Shown here one piece after another: positions 35,184 through 44,348 of a stretch of 64,000 nucleotides of DNA. Both the position numbers and the translations under genes were made by a program. The DNA comes from JBMNTP01 sp050945795. Lineage in GTDB: Bacteria > Bacillota > Clostridia > Christensenellales > MGBC116941. A model generated the notes under the pieces. The model saw nothing but the letters and a program-made list of their open reading frames with translations. It made no database searches and was not told the origin of the DNA. The first letter of the stretch is position 1, and every line of letters begins with the position of its first letter. The stretch covers positions 62,001 through 126,000 of the forward strand of contig JBMNTP010000002.1 in the NCBI GenBank assembly GCA_050945795.1, given 5' to 3'.

Positions 35184-36515
35184 TTAAAGCGTGCGCATAT
35201 ATTTTTGTATTTCCCAATCATGCACCTGTGTGCGGTATTCATCCCATTCCTGCGTTTTGGCCTTTATGTAATTGTTGAATATATGCTCTCCCAGCGTTTC
35301 TTTTACCAAATCGCTATTGGAGAATTCAAAGAGCGCCTCTTTAAGGCTTGACGGCAGACTGCCTACGCCGTGTTTGCACCGCTCCTCCTCGCACATGCCA
35401 AATATATTCGCCTCAACTGCGGGCGGCGGTATCAATTCATTTTCTATGCCGTCAAGCCCCGCCGCCAACACTAATGCCAGCTCAAGATACGGATTGCAGG
35501 CGGGGTCTGGCGAGCGCAGCTCTGTACGGGTAGCCATGCCGCGCGCCGCGGGTATGCGTATAAGCGGGCTTCTGTTTCTTGCCGACCATGCTATGTAGCA
35601 AGGCGCTTCATAGCCGGGAATAAGCCTTTTATATGAGTTTACGACAGGGTTTGTAACAGCCGTTATCGCTCTTATATGCTTAAGCAGTCCGGCTATAAAA
35701 TGATATGCCGTCTTGCTAAGCTGAAGCTCGCCGTCTTGATCATAGAACGCGTTTTGCCCGTCCTTCATAAGCGACATATTCGTATGCATACCCGAGCCGT
35801 TTACGCCACGCTTGGGCTTTGGCATAAAAGTGGCGTGCAGCCCGTGATTTTTGGCTATGGCATGAACAACGAGCTTAAACGTCATTATATTATCGGCGGC
35901 GCTCAGCGCATCCCCATATTTAAAGTCAATCTCATGCTGCCCCGGCGCCCCTTCGTGATGCGACGCCTCTATTTCAAAACCTAGCCCCTCCAGCGCTATA
36001 CACATGTCTCGGCGCGCGTTTTCGCCAAGGTCGAGCGGCCCGAGGTCAAAATACCCCGCCTCGTCATGCGTTTCAAGTGTCGGCTGCCCGCCTTCTCCCA
36101 GCATGAATAAAAAGAACTCCAGCTCCGCCCCTACATTAAACGTATAGCCCATAGACGCCGCCTTTTTAACCATCCTTTTAAGCACATATCGCGGATCGCC
36201 CTCAAACGGCTGTCCGTCCGGCGTATAGACATCGCATATAAGCCGGGCCACCTTGCCCTGCTGCGGCCGCCACGGCAGCACAGCAAAAGTGTCAAGGTCG
36301 GGATAAAGGTACTGGTCGCTTTCCTCAATGCGCACAAAACCGTCTATCGACGAGCCATCGAACATGACCTTGTTGTCGAGCGCCTTTTCAAGCTGACTTT
36401 TGGTAATCGACATGTTTTTAAGTGTGCCGAAAGTGTCGGTGAATTGTAACCTTATAAAATGGATGTCGTTTTCATCAACCAATTTTATAATATCCTGCCT
36501 TGTATATTTAGCCAA
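35184..36515 (-). CDS. glnA: Glutamine synthetase, type I-alpha
   Basis: Makes glutamine from glutamate, ammonia and ATP. 443 residues, the length of the Firmicutes GSI-alpha form without the adenylylation region. Motifs: MFDGSSIDGF near 50, GAELEFFLF near 130, NGSGMHTNMSL near 240, RNRSPLIRIPAARG near 314-327. The TTG at 36515 is chosen for GGGGGA just upstream; the open frame extends 43 codons further but across the leader hairpin and promoter. Expression is probably controlled in the leader (terminator-like hairpin at 36547-36582) and the enzyme may be sensed by PII encoded next. Confidence 0.93.
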   Translation of the reverse strand: MAKYTRQDIIKLVDENDIHFIRLQFTDTFGTLKNMSITKSQLEKALDNKVMFDGSSIDGFVRIEESDQYLYPDLDTFAVLPWRPQQGKVARLICDVYTPDGQPFEGDPRYVLKRMVKKAASMGYTFNVGAELEFFLFMLGEGGQPTLETHDEAGYFDLGPLDLGENARRDMCIALEGLGFEIEASHHEGAPGQHEIDFKYGDALSAADNIMTFKLVVHAIAKNHGLHATFMPKPKRGVNGSGMHTNMSLMKDGQNAFYDQDGELQLSKTAYHFIAGLLKHIRAITAVTNPVVNSYKRLIPGYEAPCYIAWSARNRSPLIRIPAARGMATRTELRSPDPACNPYLELALVLAAGLDGIENELIPPPAVEANIFGMCEEERCKHGVGSLPSSLKEALFEFSNSDLVKETLGEHIFNNYIKAKTQEWDEYRTQVHDWEIQKYMRTL

Positions 36516-36546
36516 AAAGATTCCCCCAATCTTTAATTTTAAATCC

Positions 36547-36582
36547 AAAAAAGACGCTCCAAACCCGCAAGGTCGGAACGCC
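36547..36582 (-). terminator. Attenuator-like hairpin in the glnA leader
   Basis: On the minus strand GGCGTTCC and GGAGCGTC pair (8 bp, two G-U) around a 14-nt loop, then six T. It starts about 10 nt after the predicted transcription start and ends 31 nt before the glnA start codon. The upstream GGAA can pair with TTCC of the left arm as an alternative fold. Confidence 0.6.
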
Positions 36583-36599
36583 TTTATTCCATCTCGGCT

Positions 36600-36628
36600 A
36601 TTATAGCATACCGATATTTGCATATCAA
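36600..36628 (-). promoter_or_regulatory. Promoter of glnA
   Basis: Minus strand TTGATA (36628-36623), exact 17-nt spacer, TATAAT (36605-36600). One of the strongest promoter matches in the window. Confidence 0.75.
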
Positions 36629-36676
36629 TAAAATATATTTGCACGCGAACTAATATTTATAGTCGTCCTCGTAGCT

Positions 36677-38578
36677 TCAAAGTCTATCTAGCTCCCTTTG
36701 CCACATATTCACCGACGCGTCGCTCGGCATACGCCAATCGCTCCTCGGCGATAGCGTCACAGAGCCTATCTTCGGCCCGTCCGGCAGACACGAACGCTTA
36801 AACTGCTGCGAGAAAAACCTCTTGTAAAAAACCTTGAGCCATTTAAGTATCTCCTCGGCACTATACTCATTTTCATACGCCAAAGCGCATAACCTAAAAA
36901 CTTTGCCCGGCGAAAAACCCAGCCTTACTATATTGTACAGGAAAAAGTCATGCAGCTCATACGGCCCTATAATATCCTCCGTCTGCTGCGATATAGCGCC
37001 TTTAGACGGCGGCAGTAGCTCCGGACTTACCGGCGTATCCAAAACATCCTCAAGCGCCGCCTTAAGCGCCTTATTTTGCGCCCTATCCGCCTCATACTTT
37101 ACAAGATGCCTTACCAGCGTCTTTGGCACCGCCGAATTTACAGCGTACATAGACATATGGTCTCCATTATACGTTGCCCACCCCAGCGCCAGCTCCGAAA
37201 GATCACCTGTTCCTATAACCAGCCCGTTAATCTGATTTGCTATATCCATAAGCACCTGCGTACGTTCGCGCGCCTGCGCGTTTTCATACACAGTATCTTT
37301 TATGTTCGGATCATGCCCTATATCCCTAAAATGCAGCGCTACCGCCTCTTTTATATTAACCTCTCTTAAAGTAACGCCGAGCGCTCCCGATATAGATAGC
37401 GCGTTATTATATGTGCGCTTAGATGTGCCAAAGCATGGCATTGTTACAGCGTGTATTCCGGCGCGCGGCAGTCCGAGCATATCAAACGCGCGCACCGCGA
37501 CAAGTATCGCCAGAGTTGAGTCCAGCCCTCCTGATATGCCTATCGCCACATTCTCGCATCCCGCCGCCCTAAGCCGCGTTTTAAGCCCCGTCGACTGCAT
37601 GGCGAGTATATCCTCACACCTTTGCTTGCGCTCACCATCTGCCTCCGGCACAAAAGGATGCCTGTCGATGCTTCTTAAAAGCTCGGCTTTAACTATATCC
37701 ATTTCAAATTCTACAACTATATGTCCGCGATCATCCGGCACAAATGTATTCATGCGCCGCCTATCGTCGCACATTCTAAAAACGTCTATATCGCTTACTA
37801 TGCTGCCGGTAGCAAACCTTTTCGCCTCACAAAGCATGGCGCCGTTTTCAGCTATCATATTCTGCCCCGCGAACACCATATCCGTTGTAGATTCGCCTTC
37901 TCCAGCGTTGGCGTATACATAGCCGCATATCAGCCGCGCCGACTGTGTTTTAACAAGCTGCCTGCGATAATCAGCTTTACTCACCGTTTCATCGCTGGCG
38001 GAAAGATTTGCTATAATAGCCGCCCCCGCCACCGCATGCCTTAAAGAAGGCGGAGCCGGCGTCCAAAGGTCCTCGCATATCTCTACAGCAAGTGTAAACT
38101 CCGGCATGTTGGCGCATCTAAATAATATGTCTGCACCAAATGGCACATTATCTTCGCCAATGTTTATATACTTTACGCCTTCTGGGGCGGCGGCGAAATG
38201 CCGCAGCTCATAAAACTCGGCGTAATTAGGTATGTTTGATTTAGGCACCAAGCCGAGTATGCCGCCCTTGTGCAATACGGCGGCGCAGTTATAAAGCTTT
38301 CCTAAAACCGCTACCGGCAATCCTACCACAATAACAGCGTCAATTGAGGCGGTTGCCTGCCGTATGCTTTTTAGCGCATCAAAAGCAGCGGATATAAGCG
38401 TCCTTTGAAGGAATAAGTCGCCGCAGGTATAGCCGGTAACGCAAAGCTCGGGAAATACAATCAGCTTGGCGTCCGCGTTTTCCATAACCCGCTCTATAAC
38501 CGCCTTAGCGTTATAATCGCAGTCGGCGACTCTAATTTCCGGCGTGCAGGCCGCGGCCTTTATAAACCCATGTATCAC
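36677..38578 (-). CDS. nadE: Glutamine-dependent NAD(+) synthetase
   Basis: Last step of NAD synthesis from nicotinate adenine dinucleotide. 633 residues: an N-terminal nitrilase-type glutaminase (Glu in FPELCVTGYTCGD, Lys in VPKSNIPNYAEFYE, Cys in EICEDLW) and a C-terminal synthetase with the PP-loop GISGGLDSTLAI near 350-361. The GTG at 38578 is chosen: it has GGAG 8 nt upstream and overlaps the stop of the preceding gene as GTGA. The last of a three-gene run with the glycosylase and the PanE-like gene. Confidence 0.93.
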   Translation of the reverse strand: MIHGFIKAAACTPEIRVADCDYNAKAVIERVMENADAKLIVFPELCVTGYTCGDLFLQRTLISAAFDALKSIRQATASIDAVIVVGLPVAVLGKLYNCAAVLHKGGILGLVPKSNIPNYAEFYELRHFAAAPEGVKYINIGEDNVPFGADILFRCANMPEFTLAVEICEDLWTPAPPSLRHAVAGAAIIANLSASDETVSKADYRRQLVKTQSARLICGYVYANAGEGESTTDMVFAGQNMIAENGAMLCEAKRFATGSIVSDIDVFRMCDDRRRMNTFVPDDRGHIVVEFEMDIVKAELLRSIDRHPFVPEADGERKQRCEDILAMQSTGLKTRLRAAGCENVAIGISGGLDSTLAILVAVRAFDMLGLPRAGIHAVTMPCFGTSKRTYNNALSISGALGVTLREVNIKEAVALHFRDIGHDPNIKDTVYENAQARERTQVLMDIANQINGLVIGTGDLSELALGWATYNGDHMSMYAVNSAVPKTLVRHLVKYEADRAQNKALKAALEDVLDTPVSPELLPPSKGAISQQTEDIIGPYELHDFFLYNIVRLGFSPGKVFRLCALAYENEYSAEEILKWLKVFYKRFFSQQFKRSCLPDGPKIGSVTLSPRSDWRMPSDASVNMWQRELDRL

Positions 38579-39072
38579 GGCAAAAGCTCCTTTCGAACGG
38601 ACATCCACACCTTAAGCCTGTCCTCCATGCTTCTCATTGTCTTTGTAGGTATAGGACTTGTGCTCGGCAAAGTCAGCGTTGGCTTTGTTAAGCCGGCAAA
38701 ATATTTTTTATATACCGCCGCCGCTTTCGCCCCGTTAAAGGCAAGCAGCCTTATGCCGGGATACGCGTCAAGCAGCGCCGGTATATCGTTGGGTTTTTCA
38801 TTTATAATATCTTTATCAAGGCTGCCCGGCCTTACGCAACTGTCTATAACATCCCACAGCCCCACTCGGCTTTCAAGCAAAGTATTAAGTCTAGTTTTGT
38901 ATTCGCCGTCAAGCGGCTTTCCAATAACGCTAGACATTATAGGCCAAAAGTAGTTGCGCTCATGCCCGTAATACTGCCGCTTTCTTAAAGATGCCGCTCC
39001 GGGCATGGAACCGAGTATTAAAAGCCGCGTATCGCTGTTTATAACCGGGTCAAACGAGAAAATCTCATCCAT
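38575..39072 (-). CDS. DNA-deoxyinosine glycosylase (UDG superfamily, HDG/family 6)
   Basis: 165 residues. LLILGSMPGAASLRKRQYYG and HERNYFWPIM near the N-terminus, GLWDVIDSC in the middle and LTLPSTSPIPTKT near the C-terminus match the hypoxanthine-DNA glycosylase branch of the uracil-DNA glycosylase superfamily, which removes deaminated adenine. The ATG at 39072 overlaps the PanE-like stop by one base (TGATG), so translation is coupled. The longer in-frame start at 39117 would overlap that gene more deeply and lacks an SD. Confidence 0.82.
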   Translation of the reverse strand: MDEIFSFDPVINSDTRLLILGSMPGAASLRKRQYYGHERNYFWPIMSSVIGKPLDGEYKTRLNTLLESRVGLWDVIDSCVRPGSLDKDIINEKPNDIPALLDAYPGIRLLAFNGAKAAAVYKKYFAGLTKPTLTLPSTSPIPTKTMRSMEDRLKVWMSVRKELLP

Positions 39073-39995
39073 CAGCTCATGTCGGCCTTTTTTTCGAGCG
39101 CTTTTATGCATGTGCAAAGGAGGGAGTTCACCGGCGTGGGTATGCCGTACTTTTCGCCCCTTCTCGCCACTTCGCCGCCCATTATATCCGTTTCAGTAGG
39201 CCGCCCCGCCTCAACATCTTGCAGCATAGACGTTTTGCCGCCGCTCGATAAAACGCTCACTATTTGACGCCATTCGAGAACATCGCTTTCGCCAAGCTTT
39301 GCTCCGCTTTTTGCCGCCACCGCCGCGCATTCTCTCATCGCCGCCTCAACAAGCTCGCCGGCCTCGGGTATAGAGCGCAGCAGACCGAAATCCAAACCCA
39401 GCACCGCCGAAACCTGATTAACTCCGCAGTTGAGCATGAACTTTTTCCATATAGCGTAAATCATATCGTCCGGCACTTCATATGTAATGCCCGCCTCGTC
39501 AAAAAGCGCAGATATCGCCTTTACAGCCTCGTCCTTTTCGCGGTTATCAGCCCTGCCAAAGCGTATTATTCCTAGCGTTGTAAAGGTGGTGGCGCGTCCT
39601 TGCCTAAGCGCGTCTATAGCTACCGATAATCCGTAAATAATATTCTTGTCGCCAAACTCCGCGGCAATCGCCTCCTCGCTTTCTATGCCGTTCATAAGCG
39701 AGAGTATAAGCGTATTTTCCCCGACATGGCTTTTCATATCTTTAATAGCCTGCTCAAGCTGGCCGGCCTTAACGCTTACAATTATAAGCTCGGCGTCGCC
39801 TTTGCCCTCGTCAGGCTTTACATACTTAATATTAAGCGGCTCACCGTTCGCCGTTACGCCTTCTTTTTCATACGAGCTTTTGCGCTCACCATCGAGTATG
39901 GCCCAAGCCTCCACTCTTTCAAGCTTGCATATAGCCGACGCGTAAGCCGTACCTATCGCGCCAAGCCCCATAAAAACAATCTTTTTTAAGTCCAA
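39072..39995 (-). CDS. Ketopantoate reductase family protein
   Basis: 307 residues, ApbA/PanE fold: NAD(P)-binding GLGAIG near 10-15, SVKAGQLEQAI near 74-84 (the Lys is catalytic in PanE), LMNGIESEEAI near 99, and a C-terminal helical domain with KKFMLNCGVNQVSAVLG and SSGGKTSMLQDVEAGRPTE. It may reduce ketopantoate in pantothenate synthesis, but no other pan gene is near and the family includes other 2-keto reductases, so no symbol is given. The start is TTG with AGGAG upstream. Confidence 0.82.
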   Translation of the reverse strand: MDLKKIVFMGLGAIGTAYASAICKLERVEAWAILDGERKSSYEKEGVTANGEPLNIKYVKPDEGKGDAELIIVSVKAGQLEQAIKDMKSHVGENTLILSLMNGIESEEAIAAEFGDKNIIYGLSVAIDALRQGRATTFTTLGIIRFGRADNREKDEAVKAISALFDEAGITYEVPDDMIYAIWKKFMLNCGVNQVSAVLGLDFGLLRSIPEAGELVEAAMRECAAVAAKSGAKLGESDVLEWRQIVSVLSSGGKTSMLQDVEAGRPTETDIMGGEVARRGEKYGIPTPVNSLLCTCIKALEKKADMS

Positions 39996-40020
39996 TTTTG
40001 CTCTCCTGTATCAAATAGTT

Positions 40021-42282
40021 TTAACCCGTCACGCCTACATGATACACCCTTGAGCCGTTTACGGCAAGCCCCGCCGCCTGCTCTCCTAGAACCGTTTCCC
40101 TCGGTTTAAAGCCGACGTACATAAGAGCGTCGCCTCCGGCTAAAAAGCTCTGCTGCTCTATATAAGTCCTGTTTTTAGCGAACGCCTGCCCGCTTATCAA
40201 AAGCCCCCGCTTTATAAAAGGCAAAATGCCGTCATTATCCTTAATGCTTATAACCTGCCTTCTGGAGCTAAGCGTGTATACCTTTTCGGGATCAAGGCCG
40301 AGGAATTTAATCCTTGGCGCATCGCTTAATCTCATGGCGTCGTTAGGGTAAACGCCCATAATCGCTTCGCTCATGCCCTCCGATACAACCTGCCATCTAA
40401 TAGCATCACCTAAAGCGGTATCCGCCCTTAGCAGCGCGCCATATTGCAGCAGCGCGCGGTTCTTTTTATAAAACTCTATCTGCTTTGTTATCGCCTTTAT
40501 ATTCGGCTTTTTAATAGCGTTAAGGTTTAGCTGATAGCCAAGAGCGCCAAACGCCGCAGCATTAAAACCATGCTCCAAAGCGCTCGCCCCTTCTAGCCTT
40601 TCTCTATCCTCACAAATATGCGACGACAGGCAGGATACAGGATATCCATACGACGCCGCGCGCCGCGCCATAAGATTGGAATCGACTCCCTCTCCCCCTC
40701 CCGCCGACATAAGCGGCATATACGCCAGCATACCAAGATTGAACCTGCCCACCGACGGCCCCGCCGATTCAAACAAAACATCCGGAAACTCGGCTGTAAG
40801 CCGCTCTAATATTTTGTATAGCCCCATTATATACTTATGCATAAATCCGCCCTGCCCTTCAAGCCTTGGCGAATACATGTCGGTAACGCTCCTTAGCATA
40901 TCCCATCTTACATAGCCGAGGTTGCCGCTCTTTATAATCTTCCTTACCGTTTCTATAACATGCTCACGCACATTTTCGCGTGTAAGGTCTAGGAGCAGCC
41001 GCCCGCTTGAAGCTAAAGGCGTTCTCATAAGCGCCGATATAACCCAGTCCGAATGCTCTTTATATACTTCGCTATCAGCGCTTACCGCCTCCGGCTCTAT
41101 GCAAAGGCCGAGTTTTAGCCCTGTCGCCTGTATCTTTCTTCCGAGCGCCTTAAGCCCGCCCGGCAGTTTAGATCTATCCGCCTTCCAGTCGCCCGCGATA
41201 TGCTTATCTCCGGTCGAGCCGCCGCTCCACCCATCACCCACCACAAAATACTCCATGCCGAGCGCCGCCGCCTTTTTAGCCAAAGACAGCAATACGCCCT
41301 CATCAAAAGCGTAACCCGTTGCCCCCCAAGTGTTAAACATTACCGGCCGCTCCAGTCCCCGCCATCTTCTGCTTATTATATGGCTGTTTGCAAAATCATG
41401 CATGCCGCGGCTAAGGCCGTTAAGTCCGCTGTGACTAAAAGATAATACCGCCTCTGGAGCGCAAAAAGATTCGCCCGGCTTAATGTTCCATTCAAAGCCG
41501 TCGGGGTTTATGCCGCCCATTACTCTTATATGCCCATCTGCCGACGCCTCCGCCAGCACCTGGTGAGGGCCGGAATATATAAGGTTAAAACCGTAACACT
41601 CGCCGGTGTTTTCACGGCAGTCGGCGCTTTTTATAATAAAAAACGGATTTTGCGCTCCGTTTAAGCCGCCTATGCCATGTTGTCCCATTGTAAGCCGCCT
41701 CTCGCTCATGCCCATTTCCCCGCCCGCCTCGCCACCAAAGCATACCATGCTGTAATCGCCGGGCATAAGGTCTATTTGATAGCTCATCATGGCATCGAGC
41801 CTAAAAGGCGCATCGCCTATGTTAATAATGCGCGCCGATCTTGTGATAACATCGCATTTTTCATATACAGTATAATAAAGCTCTAGCACCGCCCCGAGCA
41901 CGCAATCAGCCAGCCTTATAACAAGCGTTTTATTTTCGCCGTGCCCGTCATCAGCGTAAGGCAGGCCGGGTATTTCCGGCTTGTTTCGCAGCAGCTCATG
42001 CGATTCATATTTAAAATCGCATATCAGAGTGCCGTCACTTATCATTATAGGGCTTTTTCTAAAATCTCCACGCCCAAACCCGCTGTATTCATAGCTCTGC
42101 CGGCCCAAACAAACGGTATCGCCGTTATCCTCATTTTCATCATATAAAAAGGAATAATCACCCATACGGAAAATATTGCGCCCATAATAAACATGTCCGA
42201 GATAGCCGGAAGGCAATACACGGATTATGTATGCGGTATTTTGCGTTATAAGATGGAATATATCCTTTTGTATGCTGATCAT
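40021..42282 (-). CDS. GH36-type alpha-galactosidase-like protein
   Basis: 753 residues, full length for GH36: N-terminal beta-sandwich, (beta/alpha)8 barrel and C-terminal beta domain. The nucleophile strand is YVRWDML (usual YIKWDMN). The usual acid/base block WTSDxTD is replaced by SAGGGEGVDSN, and the substrate-binding ESCSGGGGRFD by ESAGPSVGRFN. Thus the nucleophile Asp is kept but the rest of the active site is altered; it may act on another substrate or be weakly active. No signal peptide, so cytoplasmic. No sugar transporter or regulator is adjacent. Confidence 0.8.
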   Translation of the reverse strand: MISIQKDIFHLITQNTAYIIRVLPSGYLGHVYYGRNIFRMGDYSFLYDENEDNGDTVCLGRQSYEYSGFGRGDFRKSPIMISDGTLICDFKYESHELLRNKPEIPGLPYADDGHGENKTLVIRLADCVLGAVLELYYTVYEKCDVITRSARIINIGDAPFRLDAMMSYQIDLMPGDYSMVCFGGEAGGEMGMSERRLTMGQHGIGGLNGAQNPFFIIKSADCRENTGECYGFNLIYSGPHQVLAEASADGHIRVMGGINPDGFEWNIKPGESFCAPEAVLSFSHSGLNGLSRGMHDFANSHIISRRWRGLERPVMFNTWGATGYAFDEGVLLSLAKKAAALGMEYFVVGDGWSGGSTGDKHIAGDWKADRSKLPGGLKALGRKIQATGLKLGLCIEPEAVSADSEVYKEHSDWVISALMRTPLASSGRLLLDLTRENVREHVIETVRKIIKSGNLGYVRWDMLRSVTDMYSPRLEGQGGFMHKYIMGLYKILERLTAEFPDVLFESAGPSVGRFNLGMLAYMPLMSAGGGEGVDSNLMARRAASYGYPVSCLSSHICEDRERLEGASALEHGFNAAAFGALGYQLNLNAIKKPNIKAITKQIEFYKKNRALLQYGALLRADTALGDAIRWQVVSEGMSEAIMGVYPNDAMRLSDAPRIKFLGLDPEKVYTLSSRRQVISIKDNDGILPFIKRGLLISGQAFAKNRTYIEQQSFLAGGDALMYVGFKPRETVLGEQAAGLAVNGSRVYHVGVTG

Positions 42283-42544
42283 GCCGGCCCCCCTATTGTG
42301 GCAGTACCGCCGTACGCATTTTCGTTCGCGGCCCGCCGGCTTATCAAATATTTTCGTATCTTTCTAAGTATAATAGCCGCCTCCGCTCCCATGAGCCTCA
42401 TAAAACAGACGTTATATCGCTAAAATCAAAAAATTATCACAAAATATATACCATTTGTATTCATATGTGAATATATGAACACTTGTAATTTTGTATTCGG
42501 ACTATTGCAATAAATGCACTTCGGTGGTATGTTCTTGTTGTCGA

Positions 42545-42608
42545 GTCGGCGCTTGCGTACCGGCTTTATATCTCAATATACAGGTATAAAGCCATTGCGC
42601 GCGCCGAC
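42545..42608. other. Long imperfect hairpin upstream of mscL
   Basis: The 426-bp gap 42283-42708 contains GTCGGCGC (42545-42552) paired with GCGCCGAC (42601-42608), continued by GCG/CGC after a 2-nt bulge, an internal loop, and an inner GGCTTTATA/TATAAAGCC 9-bp stem (42562-42570, 42585-42593). No T-run follows on either strand. It could be a 5' UTR structure or a small RNA. The rest of the gap is AT-rich and shows nothing else I can name. Confidence 0.45.
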
Positions 42609-42708
42609 CACCATAATGCGGCCTCGTATGCGCTTATTATTCGCGCCACGGCAGGCGACTATCCAATAAAAAACGAGGCGCGTAAATTTTGATACGGAGA
42701 AAAGAGCT

Positions 42709-43173
42709 TTGAAATTGTGGAAAGAATTTAAGGAGTTTATAGCGCGGGGCAATGTTATCGACCTCGCAGTCGGCGTTATGATAGGCGGAGCGTTCAATAA
42801 AATAGTAACCTCCATTGTCAACGACCTGTTTATGCCGCTTATTAGCCTGCTTACCGGCGGCATCGAATTTACTGCTTTATTTGTACCGCTCGATGGCAAC
42901 TCATACCCCAGCCTTCAAGCCGCTGTGGACGCCGAGGCCCCTATATTAAGCTACGGCGCATTTATAGGCTCAATTATAGACTTCCTTTTGCTGGCGCTGT
43001 GCGTATTTCTAATAGTTAAGCTTATAAATAGAGTGCGTTCGAAAAACGCCGCGACCGAACCCGAGCCGGCTGTGGAATTTATATGCCCGTTTTGCATGAG
43101 CAGCGTAAACGAAAAAGCCACGCGTTGCCCGCATTGCACTTCACCGCTGCCGGATGGGCCTCAAAAAGTCTAA
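42709..43173 (+). CDS. mscL: Large-conductance mechanosensitive channel with C-terminal zinc ribbon
   Basis: Pentameric pore that opens under osmotic downshock. 154 residues: KEFKEFIARGNVIDLAVGVMIG (TM1 start) and a second membrane helix near 85-105 followed by RVRSKN. After the usual end, a tail of about 40 residues contains CPFCMSSVNEKATRCPHC, two CxxC pairs forming a zinc ribbon, which replaces the plain charged C-terminal helix of the E. coli protein. The start is TTG with GGAG 9 nt upstream. Confidence 0.9.
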   Translation: MKLWKEFKEFIARGNVIDLAVGVMIGGAFNKIVTSIVNDLFMPLISLLTGGIEFTALFVPLDGNSYPSLQAAVDAEAPILSYGAFIGSIIDFLLLALCVFLIVKLINRVRSKNAATEPEPAVEFICPFCMSSVNEKATRCPHCTSPLPDGPQKV

Positions 43174-43328
43174 TTCGAAAATAAATATGTAAAAAATCCC
43201 TCTAACGCCGTTTTACATCTCCATTTGTGAGCGTCGAGAGAGCGGCATGCCGGATAATGCCTCATATGGAGCAACATTCCTATAAGAATACGTCCTCTCG
43301 GGCATATTCTAGAAAAGAGGGATTATCT

Positions 43329-44228
43329 GTGCGTAAGTTTTTAAAAAGCTTAATATGTTCGGCATTAGCGGCGGCACTTTTGGCCGCGATGCCTTTAGGT
43401 GCGGCGCGGGCGCAAAACCCGTGCCGCCCGTCCGCATCGCTTAGCGTGTCTCTTTTAGCGAGCGAGGCATATCAGGGCGACACTATAGACGGTACATTGA
43501 CTGTTTCAAATACCGGTAATGCCGAGCTTAACTCTTTTGAGTTTAATTCTTCCCCGTTCAGCGCGCTGGTAGATCGGGTTTCCGTTATAGCGAGCGGCGA
43601 TACAAAACAACTATCCTTTTCCATATATATACCCGAAGGCACCGACCCCGGCTCCTACACGCTTACAATAAGCATGAGCGCCGGACATTCCCATGCCCCC
43701 GATACCGACAATTGTAATTTAGAAGGTATTTCCTCAACCGGCTCGGATACTATTACTGTAAAAGAACAGCCGAGCGGCGGCATAATAATTGACGACGATC
43801 CCGACATAGGCGAAATAATAACACCCACCCCTTCGCCTACGCCAACGCCGTCACCCACCGCCGCCCCTTCACCCTCGCAAACATCCACGCCTTCAGCCGC
43901 GCCCACAGCTCGCCGCACCTCATCCCCACGCGCGCCGGCGGCTACGACTACCGCTACCCCTTCGCCCTCACCTCAGGCTGTAGCGGCTTTAGAAACCTCT
44001 CCCTCAGATACTCCTTTAGAGGTTACAACACCGGAGCAACAACAGCCACCGCAGACCGTTTCGCCGGATACCATAATTGAGCTGGATATAGAAAGTGCCG
44101 CGCCCGAAGCGGCGGCAACACCAAAGCAGCCAAATTACTGGTTTGTTTATGGCATAATCGGAGCATTGCTGCCGGTAGCCGCCATACTTATATTCCTTAG
44201 AACTTCAAAAAAGAGCGGCAACAGATAA
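43329..44228 (+). CDS. Secreted, membrane-anchored Ser/Thr/Pro-rich protein
   Basis: 299 residues from GTG 43329 (GAGGG 7 nt upstream). A signal peptide (about 1-29, ending AARA), an immunoglobulin-like beta domain (about 35-155) of the CARDB/NEW3 kind with LTVSNTGNAELNSFEF, then a Pro/Thr/Ser/Ala-rich low-complexity region (about 175-275), a membrane helix near 272-291 and a short basic tail KKSGNR. The layout is that of a cell-surface protein with a spacer region; there is no LPXTG motif. Function unknown. Confidence 0.78.
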   Translation: MRKFLKSLICSALAAALLAAMPLGAARAQNPCRPSASLSVSLLASEAYQGDTIDGTLTVSNTGNAELNSFEFNSSPFSALVDRVSVIASGDTKQLSFSIYIPEGTDPGSYTLTISMSAGHSHAPDTDNCNLEGISSTGSDTITVKEQPSGGIIIDDDPDIGEIITPTPSPTPTPSPTAAPSPSQTSTPSAAPTARRTSSPRAPAATTTATPSPSPQAVAALETSPSDTPLEVTTPEQQQPPQTVSPDTIIELDIESAAPEAAATPKQPNYWFVYGIIGALLPVAAILIFLRTSKKSGNR

Positions 44229-44251
44229 GCGCCGCTCTCTAACCGATAATA

Positions 44252-44277
44252 AAAAATGCGCCTTTTGGCGCATTTTT
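44252..44277. terminator. Bidirectional terminator
   Basis: AAAAATGCGCC-TTTT-GGCGCATTTTT, a perfect 11-bp stem with A and T runs. It serves the surface-protein gene and the pilus operon, which converge here. Confidence 0.88.
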
Positions 44278-44348
44278 CGCTGTCTGTAAATCTATATGAA
44301 TATGCTAGCCGCCCATAATAAGCACTCGCCAATTAAAAATGCCTTCAG

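Noticed and set aside
36586..36594. Mini-frame ATG GAA TAA at the predicted 5' end of the glnA mRNA
   Set aside because: Three codons at the expected start site occur easily by chance and there is no SD.
42573..42899. Minus-strand frame of 108 codons overlapping mscL
   Set aside because: Shadow of mscL and of the upstream palindrome; no SD or family features.
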